Shown: piece by piece, positions 28,930 to 39,686 of the stretch
Position numbering within the stretch: the first letter of the stretch is position 1
How the letters are laid out: each line of letters opens with the position of its first letter
Origin: Certhia americana
Lineage: Eukaryota; Chordata; Aves; Passeriformes; Certhiidae
NCBI GenBank assembly: GCA_018697195.1
Contig: JAGMWU010000027.1
Coordinates: forward strand, 14,028,771-14,092,770
Reading direction: 5' to 3'
Length of the DNA: 64,000 nt
Notes under the pieces: generated by a model
What the model was told of the DNA's origin: nothing
Database searches by the model: none
Seen by the model: the letters and a program-made list of their open reading frames with translations, nothing else
Translations under genes and position numbers: made by a program

Positions 28930-30407
28930 ACTATGTAAAATAAACCAATACATATACATCAAGTAAGCAGGGGTAACTAATGAATATATAATTAGTGTGC
29001 ATAATAAAAACTCTGTTTACTCAACACTCAGTGTGCTTGATTAGAGGAGATATTCTTCAAGCACCCAGCACACTGTAATAAAGAATGCCTGCTTTCTCAT
29101 ACTCAAAACTGTGTTAGAAATTTTCTATCTAGCTGATTTCGATATCATTAGCACATCCTGGTTAATGCATCCAGACAAAAATTCCCACTGTGGCAAACTG
29201 TGGGAAAGGAAGCAGCTGCTCATACACATATCACCCCAAGGTATGGGAATGGCATCTGTGATCATCAATGATCACTGAAGTGCCCCCAGACTAGTTTCTG
29301 GGGTCTTCCACCAGACAACTGCACATGATCCCCAGTGTTAAAACTTCCCCCACCAGGGGAGGTACCTGGGCATTCCCACCTAAACCTGAACATATGTTAA
29401 ACTGCTGAAGTCTTTTTCATGCGTTTCCCTCACCCCCAATGGATCAAGACAGTGACCTTCACTTCAACTGACAGACGTCTTAATTGTAACAATTAAGTCT
29501 TGTTGCTGGATCCACGGGTGGTGAGATCTTTGCTCTTCACTATCTACTCCTGTCCTTTCTTTTTTTATATATTTTGTTATGTGATATCTTTCTACTAATA
29601 TATAGATAACCAAAGCAACTGCATCCTTCCTTTCCATTGCAACCAAATTGTTCTCACATAAACCTGCCAAGTATATATATAAACACCAATCATTCAGTGT
29701 CATTACACTCTAATTCACCCCAAGGGATCTGCTAACAAGAACCATAGTTACCCCATCTCAGTGGCAGGTCATAACAGTGAAGCCATTTAGGCTTTGCCTT
29801 TTTTTTCTATGTTCTCTGTATTCTTCACACATATATTTTTAGCTCTGAAGCCTATTGTATTAGTAACTAGTTTTCCCCGTACTTTTCTGTGAAAAATGAA
29901 GTTCACACTTCAGAATTTTTAAAAGCATAATAGTAATAATAATAATAATAATAATATTTAAAAAAGGACTATTTCCAGCTCTGGGGTGTCTTTGACAAAC
30001 AACCAAAGAGCACTGAAAAATACTTAAAATCAAGGTCTCTATATACAGGTACATTGCTGGGATTACATGTGTATTCATTAGCTTATACATTATTAAAACA
30101 TTCCTGGGAGTTTTTGATGTTACAGTGTTTCTTTGTGTTTGATTTTTCCCATCTTTGTTTATCTGTTTGACATCAATAAATTTTATTCCTTCCTGTGATT
30201 TCATTCCTGCTGTTTCACACTCCTCTTGATAAGAGAAAATAATGTGTTTTCCTCCTATCCTCTCTGGTGCTCTGTCTTGTGTCACTGTTATCACTTGGAC
30301 TGGTCAATTAATGGATGATCTTACACAGTTCTTTTAGTTACACAAAAGCTTTTTCGCATCTTATGTTTTGTTAAGGTCTATACATCACGCAAGCATTTCT
30401 ATAAGCG
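28930..30407. other. Unassigned AT-rich DNA with an (AAT)n microsatellite
   Basis: Several AATAAA words (around 29000 and 29081) look like LTR polyadenylation regions, but I could not define LTR ends. An (AAT)n repeat lies at about 29930-29956. Minus-strand frames at 29464-29703 and 29860-30294 have no motif I recognise. Confidence 0.4.
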
Positions 30408-31065
30408 TGCCTTGGCTTAAGGTAAATTTGGGAAGAAACTTTTGAGTGGGGTCCCTCTAGAAAGCAAATTTAAACAGCTTTTTTTTTAACTGGTTCGGGA
30501 AAAAGATTTTTTTGGAGGAAAGTGGAAAAAAATTGTTTATTTAACAAGCAAAGTACTTCTTAGTACAACAAATGAACAATATTAAACAATAAAACTTTTC
30601 GCTGCTCTGAAGAGATGATGAATTCAGAAAGTTTCTTTCTTTCTGTGGGTTGTAGCTTGGCTGACTCAGATGTTGTCAGTCCCTTTGGCACTGGGAAATG
30701 CTAGGCCCAGGCCAGGCCTGGTGGGTCACAGGTCTGAGCTCTTGGTGCTCTTTTGAGTTTTTAGTCTAGAGTAGGTTTAAATAGTTCCAAGGAAAAGGAA
30801 GAAAAAACACAGTCTGGAGAACTTCTCTGCTTTAGCTAGCTAAAAACTAACAAAAAGCAAAGGAGAGCTCTTTCTCATCATCGGCACTGTAGACAACACA
30901 GGCTGTGTGTAGGAAAGCTGAAAATTCTTATTTTATGTTTTGAAAACAACCACTCCACACATTCCACTGCTTCTCCTTCACTCTCAGATTCAGTTTTAAA
31001 GGTGCAAAACTTATTTCTGAGCTAAACTGATGAATGGGGATACAATTCAGCATCAACCTAGGACA
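30408..31065 (-). mobile_element. Family B solo LTR, copy 3 (diverged)
   Basis: The plus strand starts TGCCTTGGCTTAAGG and ends CAACCTAGGACA, the decayed forms of the B termini. Flanks AAGCG (30403-30407) and AAGCT (31066-31070) look like a 5-bp TSD with one change. Minus-strand AATAAACAA near 30538 marks polyadenylation. Confidence 0.8.
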
Positions 31066-31691
31066 AAGCTGTTGTACTGGATCACATTTGGTTTGCTCTA
31101 TCACCCCCCAAGGCCTTGTGGTGTCTTGGTTTCCCCCAGGTGGACTTTTCCTTTCACCCCTCCCATCATTGGTTTCCATTGGCTCCAGCTCTTTCCTCTG
31201 CCCCCCCTTTTCTCCCCTGGGCCTTTGAAAAAGTCCTGTTCCACGTAGCTTTCTCTCTTTCTCCTCACCCTGCCTGGACAATCAAACCTGTGGGACCCTT
31301 CATCCCAGGAAGAAAGGGCGCTTCTCGTCTTTTACTTTTGTCCTTGTCGGTGTTCACTGGGGTTTAGAGGTAGCCAAATAGTCTCCCCGGAAAGACAAAC
31401 ACCCTCAAAAGCGATACATAGATATTATGTTTATTGCACTACTATTTCTAAAAGCAGTACGATACATACTTAAGATGTGAGATTATGTTATATTAGCAAG
31501 CAGCTAAAAGGAGTTATAATGTATACCATATCTAAATATTTACGATCAATAACAACATGCAAAAGCCAATACATAAATGTGAAAGCCAATATTATTTAGT
31601 AATTTTTAACATTTTCCATGCCCTTTCCTTAAGCAGAAAGACAAAAAAAATTCCAGAGCTCCAAGCCCTGGGGGGTACAAGGCCCCTATGC
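31066..31691. other. Unassigned stretch
   Basis: A pyrimidine-rich part (31120-31340) and an AT-rich part (31400-31620) with no frame beyond chance. It may belong to the LTR continued at 32321-32637, into which B copy 2 would have inserted; I could not prove this. Confidence 0.35.
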
Positions 31692-32320
31692 TTTCCTGGT
31701 TTAGGGCAAATTTGTGGAGAAACTCCCAAAGGGGCCCCTTCAGAGAGCAAACCCACATGGCCTCTTCTCCCCCACATCGGTGCGGGAAGGATTCATCAAA
31801 GAGAAGTGGAAAGAACTTGTTTATTTAACAGGCAGAGCACCCTCCAACACACAAAATGAACAATACTGGATGACAAAACTCTTTCACCGTTCTGAAGCGA
31901 TAACAAATTCAGAAAGTCTCTCTCTGGGGAGTGGTCACCCTGTTGTTGGTCCCTCCGGCTCTGGGGCAGACTGCTGCAGGCCACAGAGTGCAGACTCTTG
32001 GTGTTTCCCAGGTCCCAGTCCGGAGCAGATTTGAATGGTTCCATGAAAGGGGAGAGAAAAAAAGTCTGGAGAAAATTCGGAATGCCTAGCTAAACTAACT
32101 AACGAGCTGAAGCAGAAGCAAGAGCAAGCAAGAAAAGACAGCAAGCAAAAGCAAAAGCAGCAGCAAAAGCAGCACGATGGGTCTGTGTCCCTCCGACTAT
32201 CATCAGCAAGCTGATAACAAAACCAAAACAAAACTTTCCTGAGCCAGTCTTGAAGAACATATCCAACCTAAACAGAACAGACAACTGGGGATACAAACCT
32301 CATAACGTCACCCCAGGACA
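31692..32320 (-). mobile_element. Family B solo LTR, copy 2
   Basis: The plus strand starts TTTCCTGGTTTAGGG (TG changed to TT) and ends GTCACCCCAGGACA. It is colinear with 12288-12909 in inverted orientation, including the CTGTTAAATAAACAAG polyA region and the AGCAGCAAAAGCAGCACGATGG segment. The outer flanks do not match, so no TSD is claimed. Confidence 0.88.
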
Positions 32321-32640
32321 CTGAGAACCAAGGCCAAGAACAATTCTTTGAGATATATTCTCATGGACAAAGTACAACTAGGGCTGAGGGGGGACTCCAG
32401 AGAAGGGGCTTGACCTGGGGGAAATTGCATCACCACTTGTCCTCCTAATTGGTGCTTTTTATCAATTATGCTAATTTCCTAAAACCTATAAAATGTACTC
32501 ACCCCTGGGGGGGGGGGGGGGGGGGGGGGGCTTTTGTGGACATCTTTCCATAACTGCCTCTGGACACCTTCAAATAAAGATCCTCTTTTATATTACCTCC
32601 TTACTGAAATTATCTTCAGTTTCATTTCCAGGTTGGGAAA
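32321..32640 (+). mobile_element. LTR-like 3' portion with G run
   Basis: A TATA-like CTATAAAATG (near 32488), a 24-G run (32507-32530), AAATAAAGATCC (near 32572) and a CAGTTTCATTTCCA end give the layout of a plus-strand LTR. The 5' end is unresolved. Confidence 0.45.
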
Positions 32641-32725
32641 AAAGCAACAACAGAAATCTGTCAGTGCAGTTGCCACAGAGGGACAAGAAGGCAATCAATC
32701 GCCCAGACATAAAAGAACTAAAATT

Positions 32726-33158
32726 GTTATCAGTTAGCTTTCTAATTAAATTTGACAGAGTCAAGCCAATTAAGAAAATTATTTTATTAAGCAAGCGGCA
32801 ATAAGCAAAACAGAGCTGGGTGGCCTGGGAATCTCCTGTTCCACTAAAGGTACGCACCTCACCTAGCTTCGTCCCTTGTTTTTATACTCTTGGCTCTTCC
32901 ATACATCTTCTGAGTCTGTGCAGCCTGTTGCTAGGGGTCGTTTTCTGCCTTCTGGTGGTCGTGGGGAGGAAGGCCAAAGTCTTCTTCTCTTACCTTTTTT
33001 TTGACCTCCCCAGCTGTCTTGTGTAACCACGCGTTGTTTACAGAACAGGAGGTATGCGGTTATCTTACTCAAAGTGCTTCTGCTAACTCAAGCAAACCCC
33101 TTCCTCCGCAAAACCTTGGCAAGGAGCACACAGTTAGTTAAGATTTGATTAACAAACT
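32726..33158 (-). mobile_element. LTR-like sequence, minus strand
   Basis: ACAGAGTCAAGCCAATTAAG followed by TTTTATTAAGCAAGC (minus-strand AATAAAA) resembles the sequence at 63850-63910, suggesting a shared LTR family. The boundaries are approximate and no TSD was found. Confidence 0.45.
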
Positions 33159-33203
33159 TGAGTGGACCTATTACAAAATCACCTCCTTTGACCCTGGGGA
33201 GGG
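33159..33203 (+). pseudogene. gag: ERVL-old gag 3' fragment
   Basis: A short stretch reads in frame across the C-type solo LTR (through its GGAGGG TSD) into the sequence that precedes the ERVL-old protease. This shows that both flanks belong to one element. Confidence 0.4.
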
Positions 33204-33879
33204 TATTGGGGTTCCTAATATCACAGACGGGACCGAGCCTGGCTTGCCTGGCCTTGCTGCTGGCTGAGCCAAATAGCGGCAGCTGTGGTGCTTTACCTCA
33301 GAGACACCTTTGGCTAGCTGGGCACTGCAGACAAGTCCAGATCTGTAGGAGCTCTCAGGTTTCCCTCAGTTTAAGGTGAAGGTGAAGGAAGGAGTCGATT
33401 CTGATAGAGGTTTTAACCCAGGGCTTTTATTCTAGCACACATGCCTCTGGATCTAGCAAGTCTTCTAACAGAATCTATCAGAACTGTAGCCAAACTTGGT
33501 AACAGGCTACAGTAGCTGCTGTAACTGCATGTTGCTCATTGTAACTCTGCATGTAACTGATGTAACTAACTGAGACCGCGTGGTCCCTGTCCTTTTACCT
33601 GGGGGAGGGGGAGGTGGGAAGGGAGAAGAAGCTTACCAACCAGGTACTGGAGGGGGGGTTTCCAAGGACAAAGGACACCTGGATAGCCCAATGCCCCCTA
33701 AGGGGAAGAGGATATCTTTTAAATCTGCCAACCACTCAATGCCCTTCTGGAATTCCAGGGTTGATAGACAGGCTCAGCAGGGGTCAGGGTGGGGAAAGGA
33801 AAGCTGATTGACATGTCAGGGGGGATCTTTAGGGGAGGAACCAGGTTTCCCAGGTAAACCATGAAATCGCACCACTACA
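33204..33879 (-). mobile_element. Solo LTR of the C family
   Basis: Complete 676-bp LTR reading TGTAGTGGTGCG to CCAATA on the minus strand, with a perfect 6-bp TSD GGAGGG (33198-33203 and 33880-33885). It lacks the two nested insertions of the C 3' LTR and so provides the empty-site form. Confidence 0.94.
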
Positions 33880-33885
33880 GGAGGG

Positions 33886-35390
33886 GACGTCCGATATGGC
33901 ATCACAGAGGTCAGACAGTGAATACTCTGATCAGGAACAGGAATAGAGGGTCCCTACCATCATCCAGGAGAATAGGGATGACCAGACACACTGGACTGTG
34001 TGGATTCAATGGCCTGGCACAGCAGATCCACAGAAATATAAAGCTTTAGTAGATACCAGTGCACAGTGTATACTGATGCCATCAAGGCACAGGAGTGCAG
34101 AACCCATCTGCATCTCTGGAGTGACAGGGGGATGCCAGGAGTTATCTGTAATAGAGGCTGCCATGAGTTTAACAGGGGACAAGTGGGAAAAGCACCCCAT
34201 TGTTACTGACCCAGAGGCCCCTTGGATTCTTGGTATCAACTACCTCAGGAGAGGGGACTTCAAGGATCCAAAAGGGTATCAATAGGCTTTTGGTGTAGCT
34301 ACAGTGAATACAGAGAAGATCAAACAGTTATCCACCCTGCCTGTCTTCCCAGAAGACTCCTTCATTGTAGGATTGCTGCAGGTTGAAGACCAGCAACTGC
34401 CAATTGCTACAAGGACAGTGCACGAAGCGAGACTGCCTGGCTTCCATCCATGAGCTGATTCACCAACTGGAGAGCCAAGGAGTCATCAACAAGACTCACT
34501 CACCTTTTAAAACTCCCATATGGCCAGTGCAAAAGTCCATTGGAGGATGGAGGCAGCAGTAGACTATTGTGGCCTAAATTAATTGACACCACCACTGAGT
34601 GCTGCTGTACCAGACATGTTAGAACTTCAGTATGAGCTGGAGTTGAAGGCAACCAAATGGTATGCTACAACTGAAATTGCCAATGTTTTTTCTCAACCCC
34701 TTTGGCAGCTGATTGCAGGCCACAGTTTGCTTTGACATGGAGAGGTGTGCAATACACCTGGAACCGACTGTCCCAGGGGTGGAAACACAGCCCCACCATC
34801 TGTCGTGGACTAATCCCAACTGTACTGGAAATGAGGGATGCCACTGAACATTTACAATATTTTGATGACACCATTGTGTGGGGCAACAAGGAAGAATAAG
34901 TGTTTGAGAAGGGAAAAAGAAAAAAAGAAAGCTGGTTTTGCCATAAAACAAAGTAAGATAAAGGGACATGCATGGGAGATCCAGTTCTTGGGAATAAAAT
35001 GGCAGGATGGGTGACATCATGTGCCTATGGAGGTGGTTAACAAAATAGCAACTATGTCTTTCCTTGGCCTTGTGGGGTTCTGGAGAATGCATATTCCAGG
35101 TTACAGCCAGCTTGTGAGCCCTCTCTTTCAAATGATCCAGGAGAACTATTTCAAGGGGGGCCTTGAACAACAACAGGCCTTTGAGCAGATCAAACAGGAA
35201 ATTGCTTGTGCAGCTGTTCTTGGGCCTGTTCAGAGAGGACCAGCCATGAAAAATATACTCTATACTGCAGCTGGAGAACAGGGTCTCACCTGGAGCATCT
35301 GGCAAAGAACATCAGAAGAAACTTGAGGTCAACCATTAGGGTTTTGGAGCCAGGGGTATCAAGGATCAGAAGCCCTCTACACCCAAAAAT
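33886..35390 (+). pseudogene. pol: ERVL-old protease and reverse transcriptase remnant
   Basis: After an in-frame TAG at 33944-33946 the frame runs through TVWIQWPGTADPQ to the protease site LVDTSAQCILMP, in which the catalytic glycine position is Ser. Continuing with stops and shifts: a GINYLRRGDFKDP segment, an RT region (LSQGWKHSPTICRGL) and a degraded active-site box YFDDTIVWG near 34858, where A has YIDD. It ends near 35390, where unrelated retroelement F begins. Each block is colinear with A pol but clearly diverged, so this is a much older ERVL insertion. Confidence 0.85.
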
Positions 35391-35394
35391 TTAA

Positions 35395-36423
35395 AAAATC
35401 AATATTGGGGACTCATTTATCTTGCGCACAAAAGGAAATTAAAGAGTTCCTTCTCGCATAAAAAGTTACAGATGTAGAATGTGCTGCTTTGAAATCAGAA
35501 AAAGAGGTGCTAAATTCATTATTGGACTTTGAGAGGGAAATGAAAATAAGATTTGGAACATAAGCAGTTAAGCTTATGAGTGAGAATGATCATCTTAGGA
35601 CACTAGTTGCTTTGACAGAATGCAAAGAAAGACAATTATTGGAGAATTTAGACAGGAAAAAAACATAGTGGAGAGAAATAAGATCTGAGAGAGGAAATAG
35701 AATGCAGGAAAGCAGCTGAATTATTACTGATTTTGGAAATTGAGCAACTGCAAAAACAGCTACAGGAAGAAAAGGTCAAAAAGCAAAAATGAGAAGCAAA
35801 GGTAGAGATGATGCTTGTGCAGGCTTCCAATCCACTCAGCATTGTACAGATTGGAAAACTAATTGTAACCCCTGAAGAACAGGTTGGAAACATATGGGGT
35901 GACTCTGACAACACAGAACTGGATAAAAATTGTTGTTTATCTCCTTCAAATCCTCCTGAACCTACTGGACATCAGGATGAAGCACTAAATCACTCCCGAA
36001 AAATAATCCCATTCGATCCATTTCAGGTGGCTAATTTGCAAGAGTGTTATAGGCCATAAACCAGGTGAGACTGAAATCCAACACACAGAATGCTATCAGT
36101 GCAGACATAATGGCCCATACAGTTTCATTCCAGTTGGTCCTTGTCAACAGTTAAGGAAATTTTGAATAGATACAGGAGCACAACATTCCATATTAATGCA
36201 GTGGGAGCTGGGTGTATGACCCAAATAGCAGAGTTAAAATTACTGGAGTAAGCAGAGAAAATGTTACCTTCCAAGCTGCTGAAGTTAATTTATGGCTTCT
36301 GGGCAAGGAGCAGATGTTGGCTACTCTGCAATTAAAGATCACAATGAAAACACATTGGGTTTCAAAGTTCTGAATGGTTGAATCTGTTGTCTTGCTGGAC
36401 AGCAGTGTGTAGTCCCTCAGTTT
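35395..36423 (+). pseudogene. Retroelement F: coiled-coil gag-like and protease remnant
   Basis: From 35395 a Lys/Glu-rich heptad-like stretch (ECAALKSEKEVLNSLLDFE, later CKERQLLENLDRK) looks like a coiled coil. Frame 35808-36059 follows with LSIVQIGKLIVTPEEQ and a PFDPFQVANLQE segment. Near 36170 a protease-like IDTGAQHSIL motif appears, with stops around it. The arrangement suggests the gag end and protease of a retrovirus-like element that I cannot place. RT-like pieces with compatible orientation lie beyond the CR1 at 52434-54190 and may be the same element. Confidence 0.5.
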
Positions 36424-37080
36424 GAATCATAGAATGATATAATATGCTGTGTTGGAAGGGACACACCAGTATCATTGACTCAAACTCCTGGCCCTGCACA
36501 GGACACTCCAAGAATCCCACCATGTGCCTGAGAGCATTGTCCAAACACTTGAACTCTGTCAGGCTTGGTGCTATGACCATTTCCCTGAGGAGCCTGTTCC
36601 AGTACCCAACCACCCTCTGAGTGAAGAACCTTTCCCTGATATCCAACCTAAACCTCCCATGACTCAGCTCCTGCTGTTTCCTTGAGTCCTGTCACTGGTC
36701 ATGAGAGTGAAGAGATCAGTACCTATCCCTCTGCTGCCCCTCAGGAGGATGTTGAAGACTGAAGTGAGGTCTCCCCTCAGTCTCCTCTTCTCTAGGCTGA
36801 ACAAACCAAGTGACCTCAGATGCTCCTTGTCCTGCTTTGCTTTTCTCCTAATCCTATCTCACAGCAGAAAATAGACCCACCACATTCCTCAGACAGCTTC
36901 CCCTCCAGATCCTTCCCAATCCTCATGGCCTCCTTTGGATGTTCTCCAATAGCTTAGTATCTTTTTTATATTGTGGTGCCCCAAATTGTACACAATATTC
37001 AAGGTGAGGTCTCCCCAGTGCAGAGCAGAGCAGGACAATCCCCTCCCTTGACCAGTTGGCAATGCTGGGCTTGATGCCTC
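36424..37080 (-). mobile_element. CR1 LINE, 3' part
   Basis: The plus strand starts AATCATAGAATGATAT then GTTGGAAGGGACAC, the reverse complement of the characteristic CR1 3' end. The sequence continues as reverse-transcriptase tail and 3' region (for example CCTTTCCCTGATATCCAACC). It is cut at 37080 by the A block and resumes at 51891 with the same TSD. Confidence 0.9.
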
Positions 37081-37796
37081 TGTTGGGGGTTGGGTTGATT
37101 TCTTATAGAATTTTTTCCCAGAAGTTGCTAAGAAGCTAATGGCTGGGTGCTTTTCGGTACTTATGGGTGCTCGGGAACAAACAAAGGAAGCAGCTACCCA
37201 AAGACATTGATTCCACTTCGCTCAGGGCAGCTTTTCTGCTCTGGGGGGACGGCCAGGGCTGCTCATCTCGGCGAGGCGGAGAGCTCTCACCATTCCCTTC
37301 ACCTGGGACTCCGTCGGGACCACCGTCTCTTCATGTGTCCCCCGGGATTTTGGGAACCCGTTTCCTCCCTGCCCTGCACCCACGGTTTCTTCAGTTCTGC
37401 TCGAGGTCTCCCCACGCTGTGTTTCTACAGCCCCTGCCAGCCAGGACACTTTTTTTTTCCAACAGCTCCAGCCACTGTGAACCCTCGGAATCATCTCACC
37501 CTTCTAGAGCTGCCGCTAGCCTATTTGCTTGTGACGGTACTGAGGAGGGTGGGGGGGTGTTACCAGAGGAAGAACTGTGACTGATTTGTTGTTTTGGGTT
37601 TTTTTTTCCTCCTCTAGTTCTGTTTGTTGTCAATATTGTAATTATTGTTAATTTACCTTGTTAGACTAACTAGTAAAGAACTGTTATTCCTACCCTCCTT
37701 ATCGTTGCCTAAGACCTCTCCTTCAATTTCGGAATTATAACAAACCCCAAGGGAAGTTTCCCTTTTCTTTGGTCCCTGTCTTTCCAAACCAAGACA
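37081..37796 (+). repeat. A1 5' LTR
   Basis: 716 bp, TGTTGGGGGTTGGG to CCAAACCAAGACA. By eye it differs from the 3' LTR at 51171-51885 by one substitution and one 1-bp indel near 37222, which marks a very recent insertion. Confidence 0.96.
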
Positions 37797-37801
37797 GATT
37801 T

Positions 37802-37819
37802 TGGCGCCCAACGGTGGGG
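37802..37819 (+). promoter_or_regulatory. A1 primer binding site, tRNA-Lys-like
   Basis: TGGCGCCCAACGGTGGGG lies 5 bp after the LTR. It matches the tRNA-Lys(1,2) primer-site pattern except for one extra G. Human-type ERVL is named for tRNA-Leu, so a Lys-type site in an ERVL-like element is notable. Confidence 0.75.
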
Positions 37820-37994
37820 TCTGAGGACATCAAGAGGAAAAAGGGTAAAAAGGAATAACAGTTCGAGTAATCTAATTTTTTGTGTGCTGAATTTAAGAAC
37901 TTCATCAAGTAGAACAATGTTGTCTAGTGTACCCAGGTTTGGATGACACGTGGCCACAGCTATATTTCTTCCATTTGTAGCCCCTTATCTAGAC

Positions 37995-39605
37995 ATGGGT
38001 CCCATAACTAAAGCTACCGTGGCTGTTATCGAGTTTATTTTGTGGGTTGATAATGTGAGGAATTCCTGGATTTTTAATTTCCTCTGGAAGGCAGGCTCAT
38101 TGATCCAGAGCTATCGCATACTAACTGAATGTTTTTGGGGTTACTTTAATAATGGCACCTACTGTGAAGAAATGACACTGGGGGAAATTTTCTCCCAACC
38201 CTTCACCTGGCTCTTTGGGTCTACCCCACCAGTTTTCGAAGGGTTCACATTTTCTCAGTATGCTAATGATGTCATGCAGTGGCTGGTGCTGCTGACAGGC
38301 CTGCTCTATTTAGCATTCAGAGATAAGGGGAAATTGACTTGGATAACCACCCTGATACCTACCCCAGAGAACAGGGATACTGCCAGACAGCCTGACAGTG
38401 CCACAGAACCTGACCCTGCCCCACAGACCACCTCAGAAACAAGCCAGCTGGATTGGGTGGGGGTTCTGCTGAAAAAGATAAGCCAGATGCTGAAGGAGCA
38501 CACCTCCCCCACTAGTGAGAAGCCCTCCTGCTGCCTCAAAAAGGAAGACTCTTGTGGTGCAGCAGTGGAACCCACAGATGTTACATCTGTCCAGGCTCCA
38601 GCTGAACCACAAGGGAAATCACAGCCAGCAGCAGTCGCCCCTGTGGAAACTAGAAAGTCTAAGATGAAATCAGATAAGAAAGGAGGGACCTCACAACATG
38701 CAGGGGAGCCAGAGGTAGAGATCGTCACTGAGTCTCTGTCGTATGAAAGTCTCCGTAACCTGCGGAAGGACATTGTACGACGGGGACGTGAGGCTTATAC
38801 AACCTGGTTACTCCGGGTCTGGGACCTTATGGGTGCAGGTGTGCAGCTGGATGGTACTGAGGCCAGGAATTTGGGACCTTTGACCCAAGACTTAGGTGTG
38901 GATCAGGTATTTGTAAGGGAGCCTGGGCCCCTTTCCCTCTGGGAGCGTCTTTTGATGAGTGTAAGAGAAAGGTTTGTCCACAGAGAGAGAATGCAGGAGC
39001 ACCATCATAAGCTGCGCTGGAAAACCCTCGAGGAAGAGATCCAACAGCTGAGAGAAGTGGCGGTGCTAGAAGTACTCTTTGGGAGGGGTGGACAGCACGA
39101 TAATGACCCCGACAAAGTCAGGTGCACAGGGCAAATGTTGTGGAGTCTGGCAAATCTAGGGCCAGCTCAATACACCACCTTCATTGCAACAATCAATGCA
39201 GATAACAACCGAGAGACAGTGGGTTCTATGGCCAACAAGCTTAGGAATTATGAAAGTATGGTCAATGGCCCGAAGCATGCTCATGTCTCTGCTGTGGCTA
39301 AAGAACTTAGAGAGGAGATGAGTGAGATGAGGGAGGAAATGAGGAAGATCAGCACAGCACCAGTGCGAGTCACAGGCCCCAAAGTCAGAGTCCAACATTC
39401 CCCAGCTAAAGAAAGAGGATACACCCCACGAGCTGACTTGTGGTTCTTTCTGCGTGACCATGGGGAAGACATGGGAAAGTGGGATGGGAAACCCACTTCT
39501 GTCCTGGAAGCACGGGTGCGTCAACTCAAGGAGGGAAACAGTAATCGAGGGGGTTCCACAAAAATGAAGGTAGCCTCAACCTCCCAGGACCGATCTGCCG
39601 GGTAA
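37995..39605 (+). CDS. gag: A1 Gag (ERVL-type), intact
   Basis: The frame is open from 37950, but the first ATG is 37995, giving MGPITKATV with glycine 2 as a possible myristoylation site; I therefore use 37995 (536 aa). The N-terminal 110 residues are aromatic and hydrophobic, with a near-membrane-span LVLLTGLLYLAF at about residues 97-108. A Pro/Thr/Ser/Glu-rich spacer follows, then a capsid-like region from SLSYESLRNLRKD through TTWLLRVWDLMGAG and SLANLGPAQYTTFIATIN, and a charged helix (ELREEMSEMREEMRKI). No CCHC zinc knuckle is present. It forms the particle. It ends with TAA at 39603-39605. Confidence 0.92.
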   Translation: MGPITKATVAVIEFILWVDNVRNSWIFNFLWKAGSLIQSYRILTECFWGYFNNGTYCEEMTLGEIFSQPFTWLFGSTPPVFEGFTFSQYANDVMQWLVLLTGLLYLAFRDKGKLTWITTLIPTPENRDTARQPDSATEPDPAPQTTSETSQLDWVGVLLKKISQMLKEHTSPTSEKPSCCLKKEDSCGAAVEPTDVTSVQAPAEPQGKSQPAAVAPVETRKSKMKSDKKGGTSQHAGEPEVEIVTESLSYESLRNLRKDIVRRGREAYTTWLLRVWDLMGAGVQLDGTEARNLGPLTQDLGVDQVFVREPGPLSLWERLLMSVRERFVHRERMQEHHHKLRWKTLEEEIQQLREVAVLEVLFGRGGQHDNDPDKVRCTGQMLWSLANLGPAQYTTFIATINADNNRETVGSMANKLRNYESMVNGPKHAHVSAVAKELREEMSEMREEMRKISTAPVRVTGPKVRVQHSPAKERGYTPRADLWFFLRDHGEDMGKWDGKPTSVLEARVRQLKEGNSNRGGSTKMKVASTSQDRSAG

Positions 39606-39686
39606 TACAGAAGAGATGATTTGTCAGACCCCCTTGAAGGAACCTCTACTATGTATGCTCAAGAAGAGAATAATAACCAGGGTTAG
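39603..39686 (+). promoter_or_regulatory. A1 gag-pol junction: TAA then in-frame TAG
   Basis: Gag and pol share one frame. TAA (39603-39605) ends gag, 26 sense codons follow, then TAG (39684-39686), after which the frame is open to the end of pol. The ERVL-old copy has a TAG at the corresponding place (33944-33946). Pol must therefore be made by readthrough, reinitiation, splicing or a frameshift detour; which one is not known. Confidence 0.7.

Noticed and set aside
29464..29703. Possible env or accessory frame, minus strand
   Set aside because: 79 codons without signal peptide, cysteine pattern or neighbouring retroviral sequence. Too weak to call.
32507..32530. Long G run as possible telomeric or CRISPR-like repeat
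   Set aside because: Simple homopolymer within an LTR. There is no repeat-spacer structure and no TTAGGG array.
38306..39524. Minus-strand frames opposite A gag, repeated at 46469-47687
   Set aside because: They recur only because gag itself is duplicated; they are antisense shadows with no motif.
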